Positions 43,786 through 51,938 of a DNA stretch of 64,000 nt are shown here, in pieces. How positions within the stretch are numbered: position 1 is the stretch's first letter; each line of letters begins with the position of its first letter. The DNA is taken from NCBI RefSeq assembly GCF_004114425.1, contig NZ_RDQF01000032.1, forward strand, positions 1 through 64,000, read 5' to 3'. The notes under the pieces are model-generated. The model was not told the origin of the DNA and made no database searches. It saw nothing but the letters and a program-made list of their open reading frames with translations. The translations under genes and the position numbers were made by a program. Source of the DNA: Bradyrhizobium vignae. GTDB taxonomy: Bacteria; Pseudomonadota; Alphaproteobacteria; Rhizobiales; Xanthobacteraceae.

Positions 43786-45057
43786 TCAGGCGCTGGCGTT
43801 CTCGACGGCGCGATCGGATCGATCGGCGTAGATGTAGAGCGGACGCGCCGTTCCTTCCACCACTTCTCGGGAAATCACGACTTCTTCCACACCTTCCAGA
43901 CCCGGCAGGTCGAACATGGTCTCGAGCAGGATCGCCTCGAGGATCGAACGCAGGCCCCGCGCGCCGGTCTTGCGCTCGATCGCCTTGCGGGCGACCGCGC
44001 CAAGCGCCTCGTCGGCGAAGGTCAGCTCGATGTTCTCCATCTCGAACAGCCGCTGGTACTGTTTCACCAGCGCGTTCTTCGGCTCGGTGAGGATCTTCTT
44101 CAGCGAGGTCTCATCGAGATCCTCGAGCGTCGCCACGACGGGCAGACGGCCGACGAACTCGGGGATGAGGCCGTACTTCAGGAGGTCCTCAGGCTCGACG
44201 TGACGGAAGATTTCACCGGTACGGCGATCCTCCGGCGCAAGCACCTGGGCGCCGAAGCCGATCGAGGTCGACCGTCCGCGTGCCGAGATGATCTTCTCGA
44301 GGCCGGCGAAAGCGCCGCCGCAGATGAACAGGATGTTGGTGGTATCCACCTGCAGGAACTCCTGCTGCGGATGCTTGCGGCCGCCCTGCGGCGGAACCGA
44401 AGCCACGGTACCTTCCATGATCTTCAGCAGCGCCTGCTGCACGCCCTCACCCGACACGTCACGCGTGATCGAGGGGTTGTCGGACTTGCGGCTGATCTTG
44501 TCGATTTCGTCGATGTAGACGATGCCGCGCTGGGCGCGCTCGACATTGTAGTCGGCGGCCTGGAGCAGCTTCAGGATAATGTTCTCGACGTCCTCGCCGA
44601 CATAGCCGGCTTCGGTCAGCGTCGTCGCATCTGCCATCGTGAACGGCACGTCCAGGATGCGGGCGAGCGTCTGCGCGAGCAGCGTCTTGCCCGAGCCGGT
44701 CGGACCGATCAGCAGAATGTTCGACTTCGCGAGCTCGACGTCGTTGTGCTTGGTCTGGTGGTTGAGGCGCTTGTAGTGGTTGTGCACCGCGACCGAGAGG
44801 ACCTTCTTCGCATGGCTCTGGCCGATCACGTAATCGTCCAGCACCTTGCAGATTTCCTTCGGCGTCGGAATGCCGTCGCGCGACTTGACCAGCGAGGACT
44901 TGTTCTCCTCGCGGATGATGTCCATGCAGAGCTCGACGCACTCGTCGCAGATGAAGACCGTGGGACCCGCGATCAGTTTGCGGACTTCGTGCTGGCTCTT
45001 GCCGCAGAACGAGCAATATAGCGTGTTCTTGGAGTCGCTCGTGCCGACCTTACTCAT
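43786..45057 (-). CDS. clpX: ClpX, ATP-dependent unfoldase of the ClpXP protease
   Basis: The 423-residue AAA+ protein has an N-terminal zinc-binding domain (CSFCGKSQHEV and FICDECVELC), the Walker A GPTGSGKTLLAQT, Walker B GIVYIDEIDKI and the IGFGAQ loop used to dock ClpP. It recognises ssrA-tagged and native substrates. It lies 413 bases after clpP and is followed by lon, the common order in alphaproteobacteria. Confidence 0.98.
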   Translation of the reverse strand: MSKVGTSDSKNTLYCSFCGKSQHEVRKLIAGPTVFICDECVELCMDIIREENKSSLVKSRDGIPTPKEICKVLDDYVIGQSHAKKVLSVAVHNHYKRLNHQTKHNDVELAKSNILLIGPTGSGKTLLAQTLARILDVPFTMADATTLTEAGYVGEDVENIILKLLQAADYNVERAQRGIVYIDEIDKISRKSDNPSITRDVSGEGVQQALLKIMEGTVASVPPQGGRKHPQQEFLQVDTTNILFICGGAFAGLEKIISARGRSTSIGFGAQVLAPEDRRTGEIFRHVEPEDLLKYGLIPEFVGRLPVVATLEDLDETSLKKILTEPKNALVKQYQRLFEMENIELTFADEALGAVARKAIERKTGARGLRSILEAILLETMFDLPGLEGVEEVVISREVVEGTARPLYIYADRSDRAVENASA

Positions 45058-45470
45058 TCATGTCTCCGTCCGCGGTTCGATCCCGTTCCGCTCGATCGCT
45101 CCATTCCGACACGACGGCCGGTATGAAGCTTAAGTAGAGCAAATTCCGTACCAAAAAAGACCCTACGCATTACATCCAGTGCGAATCACGGTCACTCGAT
45201 TCCCCGCGATCATAGCCGATCAATCGTAGCCAACCATGCTGTCACCCGACTATCAAGAATTCGCTAATCGGGGGTCGCCGGCTACCCGTGACAATACCGT
45301 GATTTCCGGACTTGGCACGGGCCAAAGTGATCGAAAATCACCCCGGCGTTGCGGGATTGCCACGAAAAACAAGCACGAAAGCGGAACTTCCCGCTTGTCG
45401 CAGCGCGCAAAACCGCGTTTTGCGACGCGCACCCGCCGACCCCCGGGATCGCCGTGACGCCCCAGTAATG
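45058..45470. other. 410-bp intergenic region between clpP and clpX
   Basis: No gene is seen. It should hold the clpX promoter and the clpP 3' end. A hairpin CGCAAAAC (45406-45413)/GTTTTGCG (45417-45424) lies 47 bases beyond the clpP stop and may be the clpP terminator, although the loop is only 3 bases. Confidence 0.4.
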
Positions 45471-46106
45471 CTACGGGGCTTTCGCCGGCGCGGGCTCCTC
45501 GGCGCGCTTGTCGATGACCTTGTCGACGAGACCGAACTCCTTGGCGTCATTCGCGGTGAGGAATTTGTCGCGTTCCAGCGCATCCTCGATCGACTTGTAG
45601 GTCTGGCCGGTGTGCTTCACGTAGATCTCGTTGAGCCGCTTCTTCAGGTTCAGGATTTCCTGAGCATGCAGCATGATGTCGGTGGCCTGTCCCTGGAAGC
45701 CGCCGGAGGGCTGGTGCACCATGATGCGCGCGTTCGGCAGCGAGAAGCGCATGTCCTTCTCGCCGGCGGCGAGCAGCAGCGAGCCCATCGAGGCCGCCTG
45801 CCCCGTGCACAGCGTCGAGACCGGCGGGCGGATGAACTGCATGGTGTCGTAGATCGCAAGGCCCGATGTCACCACGCCGCCCGGCGAGTTGATGTACATC
45901 GAGATTTCCTTCTTCGGATTTTCCGCCTCGAGGAACAGGAGCTGCGCGACGATCAGCGTCGACATGCCGTCCTCGACCGGGCCGGTCACGAAGATGATGC
46001 GCTCCTTCAACAGGCGCGAGAAAATGTCGTAGGCGCGCTCGCCACGGTTGGTCTGCTCGACCACCATGGGCACGAGGTTCATGTAAGTTTCAACCGGATC
46101 GCGCAT
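45471..46106 (-). CDS. clpP: ATP-dependent Clp protease proteolytic subunit
   Basis: The 211-residue serine peptidase forms the tetradecameric chamber of ClpXP/ClpAP. The catalytic Ser lies in GQAASMGSLLLAAG and the His in MVHQPSGGFQGQA. The Asp is in the later IEDALERDKFLTANDAKEFG region. The start MRDPVETYMNLVPMVVEQ is normal for alphaproteobacteria, without a long propeptide. It lies downstream of tig. Confidence 0.98.
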   Translation of the reverse strand: MRDPVETYMNLVPMVVEQTNRGERAYDIFSRLLKERIIFVTGPVEDGMSTLIVAQLLFLEAENPKKEISMYINSPGGVVTSGLAIYDTMQFIRPPVSTLCTGQAASMGSLLLAAGEKDMRFSLPNARIMVHQPSGGFQGQATDIMLHAQEILNLKKRLNEIYVKHTGQTYKSIEDALERDKFLTANDAKEFGLVDKVIDKRAEEPAPAKAP

Positions 46107-46313
46107 GAGTCACCTAGGGTTTTCGGAGACGGACATCGCCGGGCCTGGCTGCCAGTTTGGCTGGATGCGCCGGAGGGGCGGATGGACGTCCCGTGATGCA
46201 GGAACTTGGTAGAGGTAGAACGCGTAGCGACAGATATAGCCCAATTCGCGCCTGACAAGTGCGGAGCGCATTAAGGCTTAATCCGTGAGGCAGTTGAAGC
46301 TGATTCGTAGAAT

Positions 46314-46347
46314 GAGGCCCAGCCGGCCATCTGGCTAGCTGGGCCTC
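46314..46347. repeat. Stem-loop in the clpP-tig gap
   Basis: GAGGCCCAGC (46314-46323) pairs perfectly with GCTGGGCCTC (46338-46347) and is followed by TTTCC on the plus strand. No plus-strand gene ends here. On the minus strand it lies downstream of tig and may form the end of that transcript. Confidence 0.5.
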
Positions 46348-46385
46348 TTTCCTGATCATCCTTAACAGAGGACTGTCCCGGAGCT

Positions 46386-46474
46386 CCTTTCCGATGGAAT
46401 CGGAAAGGGGTTCTAGCTTCTATTTTCGACGCGTTTTCTTCGCGCGAAGCGGTATCCACTTCGCTCGAAAACGC
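46386..46474. repeat. Bipartite intergenic repeat, second type
   Basis: The first palindrome is CCTTTCCGAT (46386-46395) with ATCGGAAAGG (46399-46408). A T-rich linker (TCTAGCTTCTATTTTC) follows, then GCGTTTTC (46431-46438) pairs with GAAAACGC (46467-46474) around a GCGCGAAGCGG core. I recognise it as a common non-coding element of Bradyrhizobium-type genomes. Same overall build as 22959-23057, including a similar linker. Confidence 0.7.
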
Positions 46475-46484
46475 TGTGGAGCCT

Positions 46485-47846
46485 TCAGGCTGCGGTCTTT
46501 TCCGCATCGTCGTCCTTGTAGAGGTCCTCGCGCGAGACCTTCTTCTCGGTCACGTTGGCGAGCTCGAGGATGAAATCGACGACCTTGTCCTCGTAGATCG
46601 GCGCACGAAGCTGGGCCAGCGCCTGGGCGTTGTTGCGGTAATAGTCCCAGACCTCCTTCTCGCGGCCGGGCATCGAGCGCGCGCGCTCGATCACGGCGCG
46701 GCCGACTTCGTCGTCGGTCACGGTGATCTTGTTCTTCTCGCCGATCTCGGAGAGCACGAGGCCAAGCCGCACGCGGCGATCGGCGATCTTGCGGTACTCT
46801 TCCTTCGCCTTGTCCTCGGTGGTGTCCTCGTCGGCAAAGGTCTTGCCGGCCGAATCCATCTCGGCCTTGACCGAATTCCACATCAGATTGAACTCCTCGT
46901 CGACGAGCGAGGGCGGCGCTTCGAAGCGATGCGCCTCGTCGAGGCGGTCGAGCAGCGCGCGCTTGACGCGCTGGCGAGTCGCGGTGGCGAACTCGGCGGT
47001 CAGGCGCTCGCGCGCGGCTTCCTTGAGCTTGTCCAGCGATTCCAGGCCGAGCGACTTGGCGAACTCGTCGTCGATCGCAAGGTCCTGCGGCGCCTCGATC
47101 AGGGTCGCAGTGGTCTCGAACTCGGCGGGCTGGCCGGCCAGCTTGTCGTTCATGTAGTTCTTGGGGAACGTCACCTTCAGCGTGCGGGTCTCATTGGCGC
47201 CGATGCCGATGAGCTGCTCCTCGAAGCCCGGGATGAAGGTGTTGGAGCCGATCACGACCTGGATGCCCTCGCCGGTGCCACCCTCGAAGACTTCGCCGTT
47301 GATGCTGCCCTTGAAGTTGATGGTGACGCGATCGCCGGAGGCGGCCTTGGCGCCATCACCCTTGTCGGCATAGGTGCGGTTGGAATCGGCAATGCGCTTG
47401 ATCGCCTCGTCGACGTCGGCGTCGGAGACATCGGCAACGGGCTTCTCGACCTGGAAGGTCTTGAAGTCGGCGAGCGCGATCGCCGGCACCACCTCGATCG
47501 CAACCGTGTAGGTCAGATCGGTCTTGCCGCTCAGCAGCTCCTCGACGTCCTTCTGCTCCGTCGGCATGGTGATCTTCGGCTCGGTCGCGAGACGGAAGCC
47601 GCGCTCGGAGAACAGCTGTGTGTTGGTGTCGCGGATGGTCTGATCGATGGTCTCGGCCATGACCGAGCGGCCGTAAACCTTCTTCAGGTGCGAGACCGGC
47701 ACCTTGCCCGGACGAAAGCCGTTGATGCGGACCTTGTCCTTGAGGTCGACGAGCTTGGCACCGGCCTTGGCATCAAGATCAGACGCGGGAACGCTGATCT
47801 TGAACTCGTGCTTCAGACCTTCCGAGAGGGTTTCTGTGACCTGCAT
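46485..47846 (-). CDS. tig: Trigger factor
   Basis: The 453-residue ribosome-bound chaperone and peptidyl-prolyl isomerase has the N-terminal ribosome-docking region (VRINGFRPGKVPVSHLKKVYG, the GFRxGKxP signature), an FKBP-type domain in the middle (GDRVTINFKGSINGEVFEGG) and a long C-terminal helical arm. The ATG at 47846 (MQVTETLSEGLKHEFK) is the family start. The frame continues upstream across the following intergenic DNA but without family character. An intergenic repeat begins 11 bases after the stop. Confidence 0.97.
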   Translation of the reverse strand: MQVTETLSEGLKHEFKISVPASDLDAKAGAKLVDLKDKVRINGFRPGKVPVSHLKKVYGRSVMAETIDQTIRDTNTQLFSERGFRLATEPKITMPTEQKDVEELLSGKTDLTYTVAIEVVPAIALADFKTFQVEKPVADVSDADVDEAIKRIADSNRTYADKGDGAKAASGDRVTINFKGSINGEVFEGGTGEGIQVVIGSNTFIPGFEEQLIGIGANETRTLKVTFPKNYMNDKLAGQPAEFETTATLIEAPQDLAIDDEFAKSLGLESLDKLKEAARERLTAEFATATRQRVKRALLDRLDEAHRFEAPPSLVDEEFNLMWNSVKAEMDSAGKTFADEDTTEDKAKEEYRKIADRRVRLGLVLSEIGEKNKITVTDDEVGRAVIERARSMPGREKEVWDYYRNNAQALAQLRAPIYEDKVVDFILELANVTEKKVSREDLYKDDDAEKTAA

Positions 47847-48021
47847 GGCGTCCAATCTTCTTTTCGTTCGGCCCCGGCACGTCGCGCGTCGGGACGCTGT
47901 CATTAATCGATCCGGCGCGAGGCAAACGCCTCCACGCCGGTGGTTCATCGGACCGGCTTCAAGGCGGACGATCATCCGCGCGGAAGCAGGTCTCGTAATC
48001 CGTGCAAACGCGATAAGCGCT

Positions 48022-48106
48022 TGGTGCGGGCGGAGGGACTCGAACCCCCACAACTTTCGTCACTGGAACCTAAATCCAGCGCGTCTACCAGTTCCGCCAC
48101 GCCCGC
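48022..48106 (-). tRNA. tRNA-Leu (TAG)
   Basis: The 85-base minus-strand tRNA has acceptor GCGGGCG/CGCCCGC and anticodon stem-loop CTGGATTTAGGTTCCAG with anticodon TAG. It also has the long variable arm typical of leucine tRNAs, T-arm GGTTCGAGTCC and an encoded CCA. Confidence 0.96.
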
Positions 48107-48260
48107 GTGAATTTGCATCAAGACCGGCCGCGATGCCGCGGGCGGCCGGGCTTATAGCATGTGCCTGACTGTTCGCAGCAAAAAAATGGCCTGATGGAGG
48201 CAGGCTTCAAGTAGGCACGATGGCTGGACTTATCCAGCGCCGCGTGGTCGGGATCACGCC

Positions 48261-49562
48261 ATGACAACGCGGATTTTTGCCCCACATCGGCGCCAGGTTT
48301 TGGCAGGCCTCGGAGCCTCGGCAGCCGGGCTGATCGGCGGCGGCGCGGGCCCATCCGTGACGACCCAGCTCGCGCTTCAGGCGAGGCCGGCAACGCTCGC
48401 TCTGAAACCCGATCAGCCGGCTACACCGATCTGGGAGCTGGCCGCGGTAAGTCATCTCAGGGACGTTCGTCTCAAGCGCGGCGACCGCTGCGAGGTGGTG
48501 TTTCGGAACGACCTGCCTGTACCACTTGCGCCGGTCTGGTACGGCCTCAATGGCGCGACCGCGACCGACCCGCTGCGGGGGCGTGCGCCCGCCGCGCCAG
48601 ACACGACCGAAACATCAATCATTTCAATACCAAGCGCGGGAACCCTGCTGGCTGACTTCCGTCTCTTCGAGGGCAGCCTGAAGCAGCCGGCGCGCCCGCT
48701 CCCGATCATCGCGACCGAGACCAACCGCGTCGCCGTGGACCGCGACGAAATCCTGCTGATCGAGGAATGGCGCCTCCGGCCGGATGGCACCGCGGTCCCG
48801 CCAGGCCAGGACCCAAAGGACACGACGCCGCTCTATACCGTCAATGGCCGAACTTCATTCGATCTCTCAGCTTCGGCCGGCGAGCGGCTTCGGCTGCGCT
48901 TCATCAACGGCTCCCAACGTACTGTTCTGGCAATCAAATTGGAGAGCCACGAGGTCCGCGTGATGGCCCTGGACGGACAACCAGCCGAGCCGTTCCCCGC
49001 GCGCAACGGCGCGGTGGTGCTGGCCCCGGGCGCGCGAGCCGACGCGTTCGTGGATACGGTCACATCGGCCCCATTCCTGCTCCATGACGGCAAGGAGGTG
49101 CGCCGGGTCGGAAGCCTCGCCATCACTGGGACGCTGGAGCGCGCACCGCTGTTGCCGCCGCAACCGCTCCCTTCGAACGACCTCCCCGAAAAGCTCGATC
49201 TGGGAGGCGCCCTGCGGTTCGATGTCGCGCTCGGTGCGCCGGACGCCGGTTGGACACGGCCCGCGAACTTCTCCACCGCCTCTGCCCCCGCCTTCCGCGC
49301 CAAGACCGGTCGCACCGTCGTGCTGGCCCTCAAGAACCCTGCCCCGACCAGCACCGTGTTCCACCTGCACGGCCACCCCTTCCGCCTGCTCGACAAGCTC
49401 GACGACGGCTGGAAGCCCTACTGGCTCGACACGCTCGCGATCGAGCCCGGCCAGACCCAGCGCATCGCCTTCGCGGCGACCTCACCCGGGCGCTGGCTGC
49501 TCGAATCCGTGGCGACCGATTGGGCAGCGCCGCGCTTGGTGCGCTGGTATGGGGTGGAGTGA
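48261..49562 (+). CDS. Multicopper-oxidase-fold protein lacking most copper ligands
   Basis: The 433-residue protein has a Tat-like signal (HRRQVLAGLGASAAGLIG) and three cupredoxin domains. Domain landmarks of the family are kept: EVVFRNDLPVPLAPVWYGLN, TPLYTVNGRTSFDLSASAGE, RVMALDGQPAEPF and LAPGARADAFVDT. But the HWHG position reads VWYG (residues 92-95), the WYHSH region reads LLADFRLF, and the C-terminal HCHxxxH is absent (WLLESVATDWAAPRLV). Only HLHGH at 368-372 survives. It therefore cannot bind the trinuclear copper site, and a structural role like that of SufI/FtsP is possible. A pseudo-enzyme by sequence. Confidence 0.85.
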   Translation: MTTRIFAPHRRQVLAGLGASAAGLIGGGAGPSVTTQLALQARPATLALKPDQPATPIWELAAVSHLRDVRLKRGDRCEVVFRNDLPVPLAPVWYGLNGATATDPLRGRAPAAPDTTETSIISIPSAGTLLADFRLFEGSLKQPARPLPIIATETNRVAVDRDEILLIEEWRLRPDGTAVPPGQDPKDTTPLYTVNGRTSFDLSASAGERLRLRFINGSQRTVLAIKLESHEVRVMALDGQPAEPFPARNGAVVLAPGARADAFVDTVTSAPFLLHDGKEVRRVGSLAITGTLERAPLLPPQPLPSNDLPEKLDLGGALRFDVALGAPDAGWTRPANFSTASAPAFRAKTGRTVVLALKNPAPTSTVFHLHGHPFRLLDKLDDGWKPYWLDTLAIEPGQTQRIAFAATSPGRWLLESVATDWAAPRLVRWYGVE

Positions 49563-49566
49563 GCGG

Positions 49567-51066
49567 TCAGTATTCGATGCCCAGCGCATCATAGATCCGC
49601 CGGTGCACGGCCGGCAGCGTCTCGGTGAGGTCCTCCGCGATCAGGCCCGGCCCGGCTTCGCTTGCCGCTTCGCCATGCATCCAGACGCCGATGCTCGCGG
49701 CCTCGAACGCCGGCACGCCTTGGGCCAACAGGCCTGCGATAATGCCGGACAGCACGTCGCCGGCACCGGCCGTGGCGAGCCAGGGCGGCGCGTTGGCGGC
49801 GATGGCGGCGCGGCCATCGGGGGCCGCGACGGTTGTGTCCGGGCCCTTCAGGAGCACGACCGCGCCGGAGCGCTCGGCGGCGGTGCGGACGCGCTCGAGC
49901 TTGGAACGGCCGGGATGCTTGTTGCTGAGATCGGAGAACAGGCGCGGAAACTCGCCTTCGTGCGGGGTCAGCACCACTGCACTGTCCCCCGACGACTTGA
50001 TCCACTCGAACAGGCGCTCGGGTTTCGCCGCAAAGCTCGTCAGCGCATCGGCGTCGAGCACCAGATGCCGCTGCGCCGACAATCCGGTGTGGACCATGTC
50101 GCAGGTGCGTTCGCCGACGCCGGCGCCGGGGCCGATCATGCAGGTGTTGTAGCGCTTGTCACCGAGCAGCTCGCCGAACTCGACCGCGGTGTCGACGGGG
50201 CGGACCATCACCGCCGTCAGCGCGCTGGCATTGATCGCGAGCGCAGCGCGTGGGGTCGCCAGAGTCACAAGGCCGGCGCCAGCGCGCAGGGCGCCGCGCG
50301 CGGCGAGCCTTGCCGCCCCCGTCGCGGCGGCATCGCCGGAGACCGCCAGCACATGGCCGCGCGCGTATTTGTGGCCGTCGATACGCGGCACCGGAAAGGC
50401 GGCACCCCAGACTTGCGGATCGTTCTCGAAGATCTGTGGCCGGATCTCGTCCAGTACTTCGGCGCCGATGCCGATATCGGCGAGCCGCACGCGGCCGCAA
50501 TGCATGCGGCCGGGCAGCAGCAGATGCGCCGGCTTCTTGCGGAAGAAGGTGATGGTCTCGGTGGCGTTCACCGCCACGCCCATCACGGCCGCGCTGGTGC
50601 CGTTGATGCCGCTCGGCAGGTCGACTGCGAGCACCGGGGCACCGTTGCCGTTGATCGCCTCGATCATTTCACGCGCCTCGCCGTCCACGCTGCGGCTGAG
50701 GCCGGCGCCGAACAGCGCATCAATGATCAGCGCCGGCCTTCCGATCGCCTGTGGATTGAACGGCAGTACCGGATGCTTCCAGCCCCGCGCGGCGGAGGCC
50801 GCATCGCCCTGGAGCTGGTCGCGCTCGCACATCAGGATCACCGAGACCTCGCGCCCCTGGGCGGCGAGTTCGGCGGCTGCGACGAAACCGTCGCCGCCAT
50901 TGTTGCCGGGACCGGCGACGATCAGGATCGGCCCCTCCTCCACCAGCGCATGGGCGGCCTCGGCGACCGCCTGGCCCGCGCTCAGCATCAGCTTGAAACC
51001 GGGCGTGCCGGCCGCAATGGCGAGTTGGTCGGCCCGCTGCATCTCGGCGTTGGTCAAAACTTCCAT
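49567..51066 (-). CDS. nnrD: Bifunctional NAD(P)HX epimerase and ADP-dependent NAD(P)HX dehydratase
   Basis: The 499-residue enzyme repairs hydrated NADH and NADPH. The N-terminal epimerase half (NnrE/YjeF type) has LIVAGPGNNGGDGFVAAAEL. The C-terminal dehydratase half has ALTSFAAKPERLF, LTPHEGEFPRLF and WLATAGAGDVLSGIIAGLLA, the ribokinase-like GxGD region. The ATG at 51066 has AGGAAG about 5 bases upstream. It is transcribed divergently from glnBA. Confidence 0.95.
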   Translation of the reverse strand: MEVLTNAEMQRADQLAIAAGTPGFKLMLSAGQAVAEAAHALVEEGPILIVAGPGNNGGDGFVAAAELAAQGREVSVILMCERDQLQGDAASAARGWKHPVLPFNPQAIGRPALIIDALFGAGLSRSVDGEAREMIEAINGNGAPVLAVDLPSGINGTSAAVMGVAVNATETITFFRKKPAHLLLPGRMHCGRVRLADIGIGAEVLDEIRPQIFENDPQVWGAAFPVPRIDGHKYARGHVLAVSGDAAATGAARLAARGALRAGAGLVTLATPRAALAINASALTAVMVRPVDTAVEFGELLGDKRYNTCMIGPGAGVGERTCDMVHTGLSAQRHLVLDADALTSFAAKPERLFEWIKSSGDSAVVLTPHEGEFPRLFSDLSNKHPGRSKLERVRTAAERSGAVVLLKGPDTTVAAPDGRAAIAANAPPWLATAGAGDVLSGIIAGLLAQGVPAFEAASIGVWMHGEAASEAGPGLIAEDLTETLPAVHRRIYDALGIEY

Positions 51067-51257
51067 GCCACTTCCTAGTACAAACGCCTCTTCAACAGGC
51101 ATCATCCTTGCCGATCCGACGGCAGGGACGTCGACTTGCACATATATTGAACCGTTTGCCTATTTCGTAGTCTTCGGTATTTTGTGCAGGTCGGCGCCTC
51201 ATCCAGAGATGCTCGTTAAAAGACTGATAACGCTCCAATAACCAGGGCATTTGCAAC

Positions 51258-51276
51258 TTGGCATAGACCCTGCTTT
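51258..51276 (+). promoter_or_regulatory. Sigma-54 (-24/-12) promoter of glnBA
   Basis: TTGGCATAGACCCTGCTTT has the invariant GG (51260-51261) and GC (51272-51273) separated by exactly 10 bases, as RpoN promoters require. It lies about 170 bases upstream of glnB. Half-sites of the NtrC type, TTGCAC (51135-51140) and GTGCA (51183-51187), lie 70-125 bases further upstream. In rhizobia glnBA is known to be under NtrC/RpoN control, which this supports. Confidence 0.7.
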
Positions 51277-51446
51277 CGAGGAAGCCGCTTCGGTTTGTCG
51301 TGCTCACTGGCATCTTACAGGGGGTGACCGGCCGTTGTTGCCGGACTGGTCAGGGATCCCGGCATAGAGAAGACAAGATCGTGCGTTGAGAAATGCGCAT
51401 CCTGACGAAGACGTTGCTATTTGATCGAAAGGCCGGGAGTCGCGCA

Positions 51447-51785
51447 GTGAAGAAAATTGAAGCCATCATCAAGCCATTCAAGCTCGACGAGGTGAAGGAA
51501 GCGCTTCAGGAAGTCGGCCTCCAGGGCATCACCGTCACCGAAGCCAAGGGCTTTGGCCGGCAGAAGGGTCACGCCGAACTTTACCGCGGCGCAGAATACA
51601 TCGTCGACTTCCTGCCGAAGGTCAAAATCGAGATCGTGATCGGCGACGATCTGGTCGAGCGCGCCATCGATGCGATCCGCCGTGCCGCGCAGACCGGCCG
51701 CATCGGCGACGGCAAGATTTTCGTCTCCAACATCGAAGAGGCGATCCGCATCCGAACCGGCGAATCCGGGCTGGACGCTATCTGA
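51447..51785 (+). CDS. glnB: Nitrogen regulatory protein P-II
   Basis: The 112-residue signalling protein senses glutamine/2-oxoglutarate and ATP/ADP. The start is GTG 51447 (MKKIEAIIKPFKLDEVKEAL). The T-loop uridylylation site is Tyr51 in YRGAEYIVDFLPK. VFVSNIEEAIRIRTGE-like residues (KIFVSNIEEAIRIRTGE) at the C-terminus complete the PROSITE-type P-II motif. GGGAG precedes the start by 8 bases. An ATG 54 bases upstream is in frame but does not fit the family. It precedes glnA by 153 bases and is presumably co-transcribed. Confidence 0.96.
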   Translation: MKKIEAIIKPFKLDEVKEALQEVGLQGITVTEAKGFGRQKGHAELYRGAEYIVDFLPKVKIEIVIGDDLVERAIDAIRRAAQTGRIGDGKIFVSNIEEAIRIRTGESGLDAI

Positions 51786-51938
51786 GCCGGGTGCTATCCC
51801 GCATTTTGCGTCACTCCGACAAGAAATAAGGCTGCTTCGGCGGCCTGATTTCGTTTGTGCGGTCGCGCGCGAACTCGCCAAAAGCGAGAATAATCTTGCT
51901 CACCTGGAAACCGACCCGCAGAGCCATAAGGGGTATGC

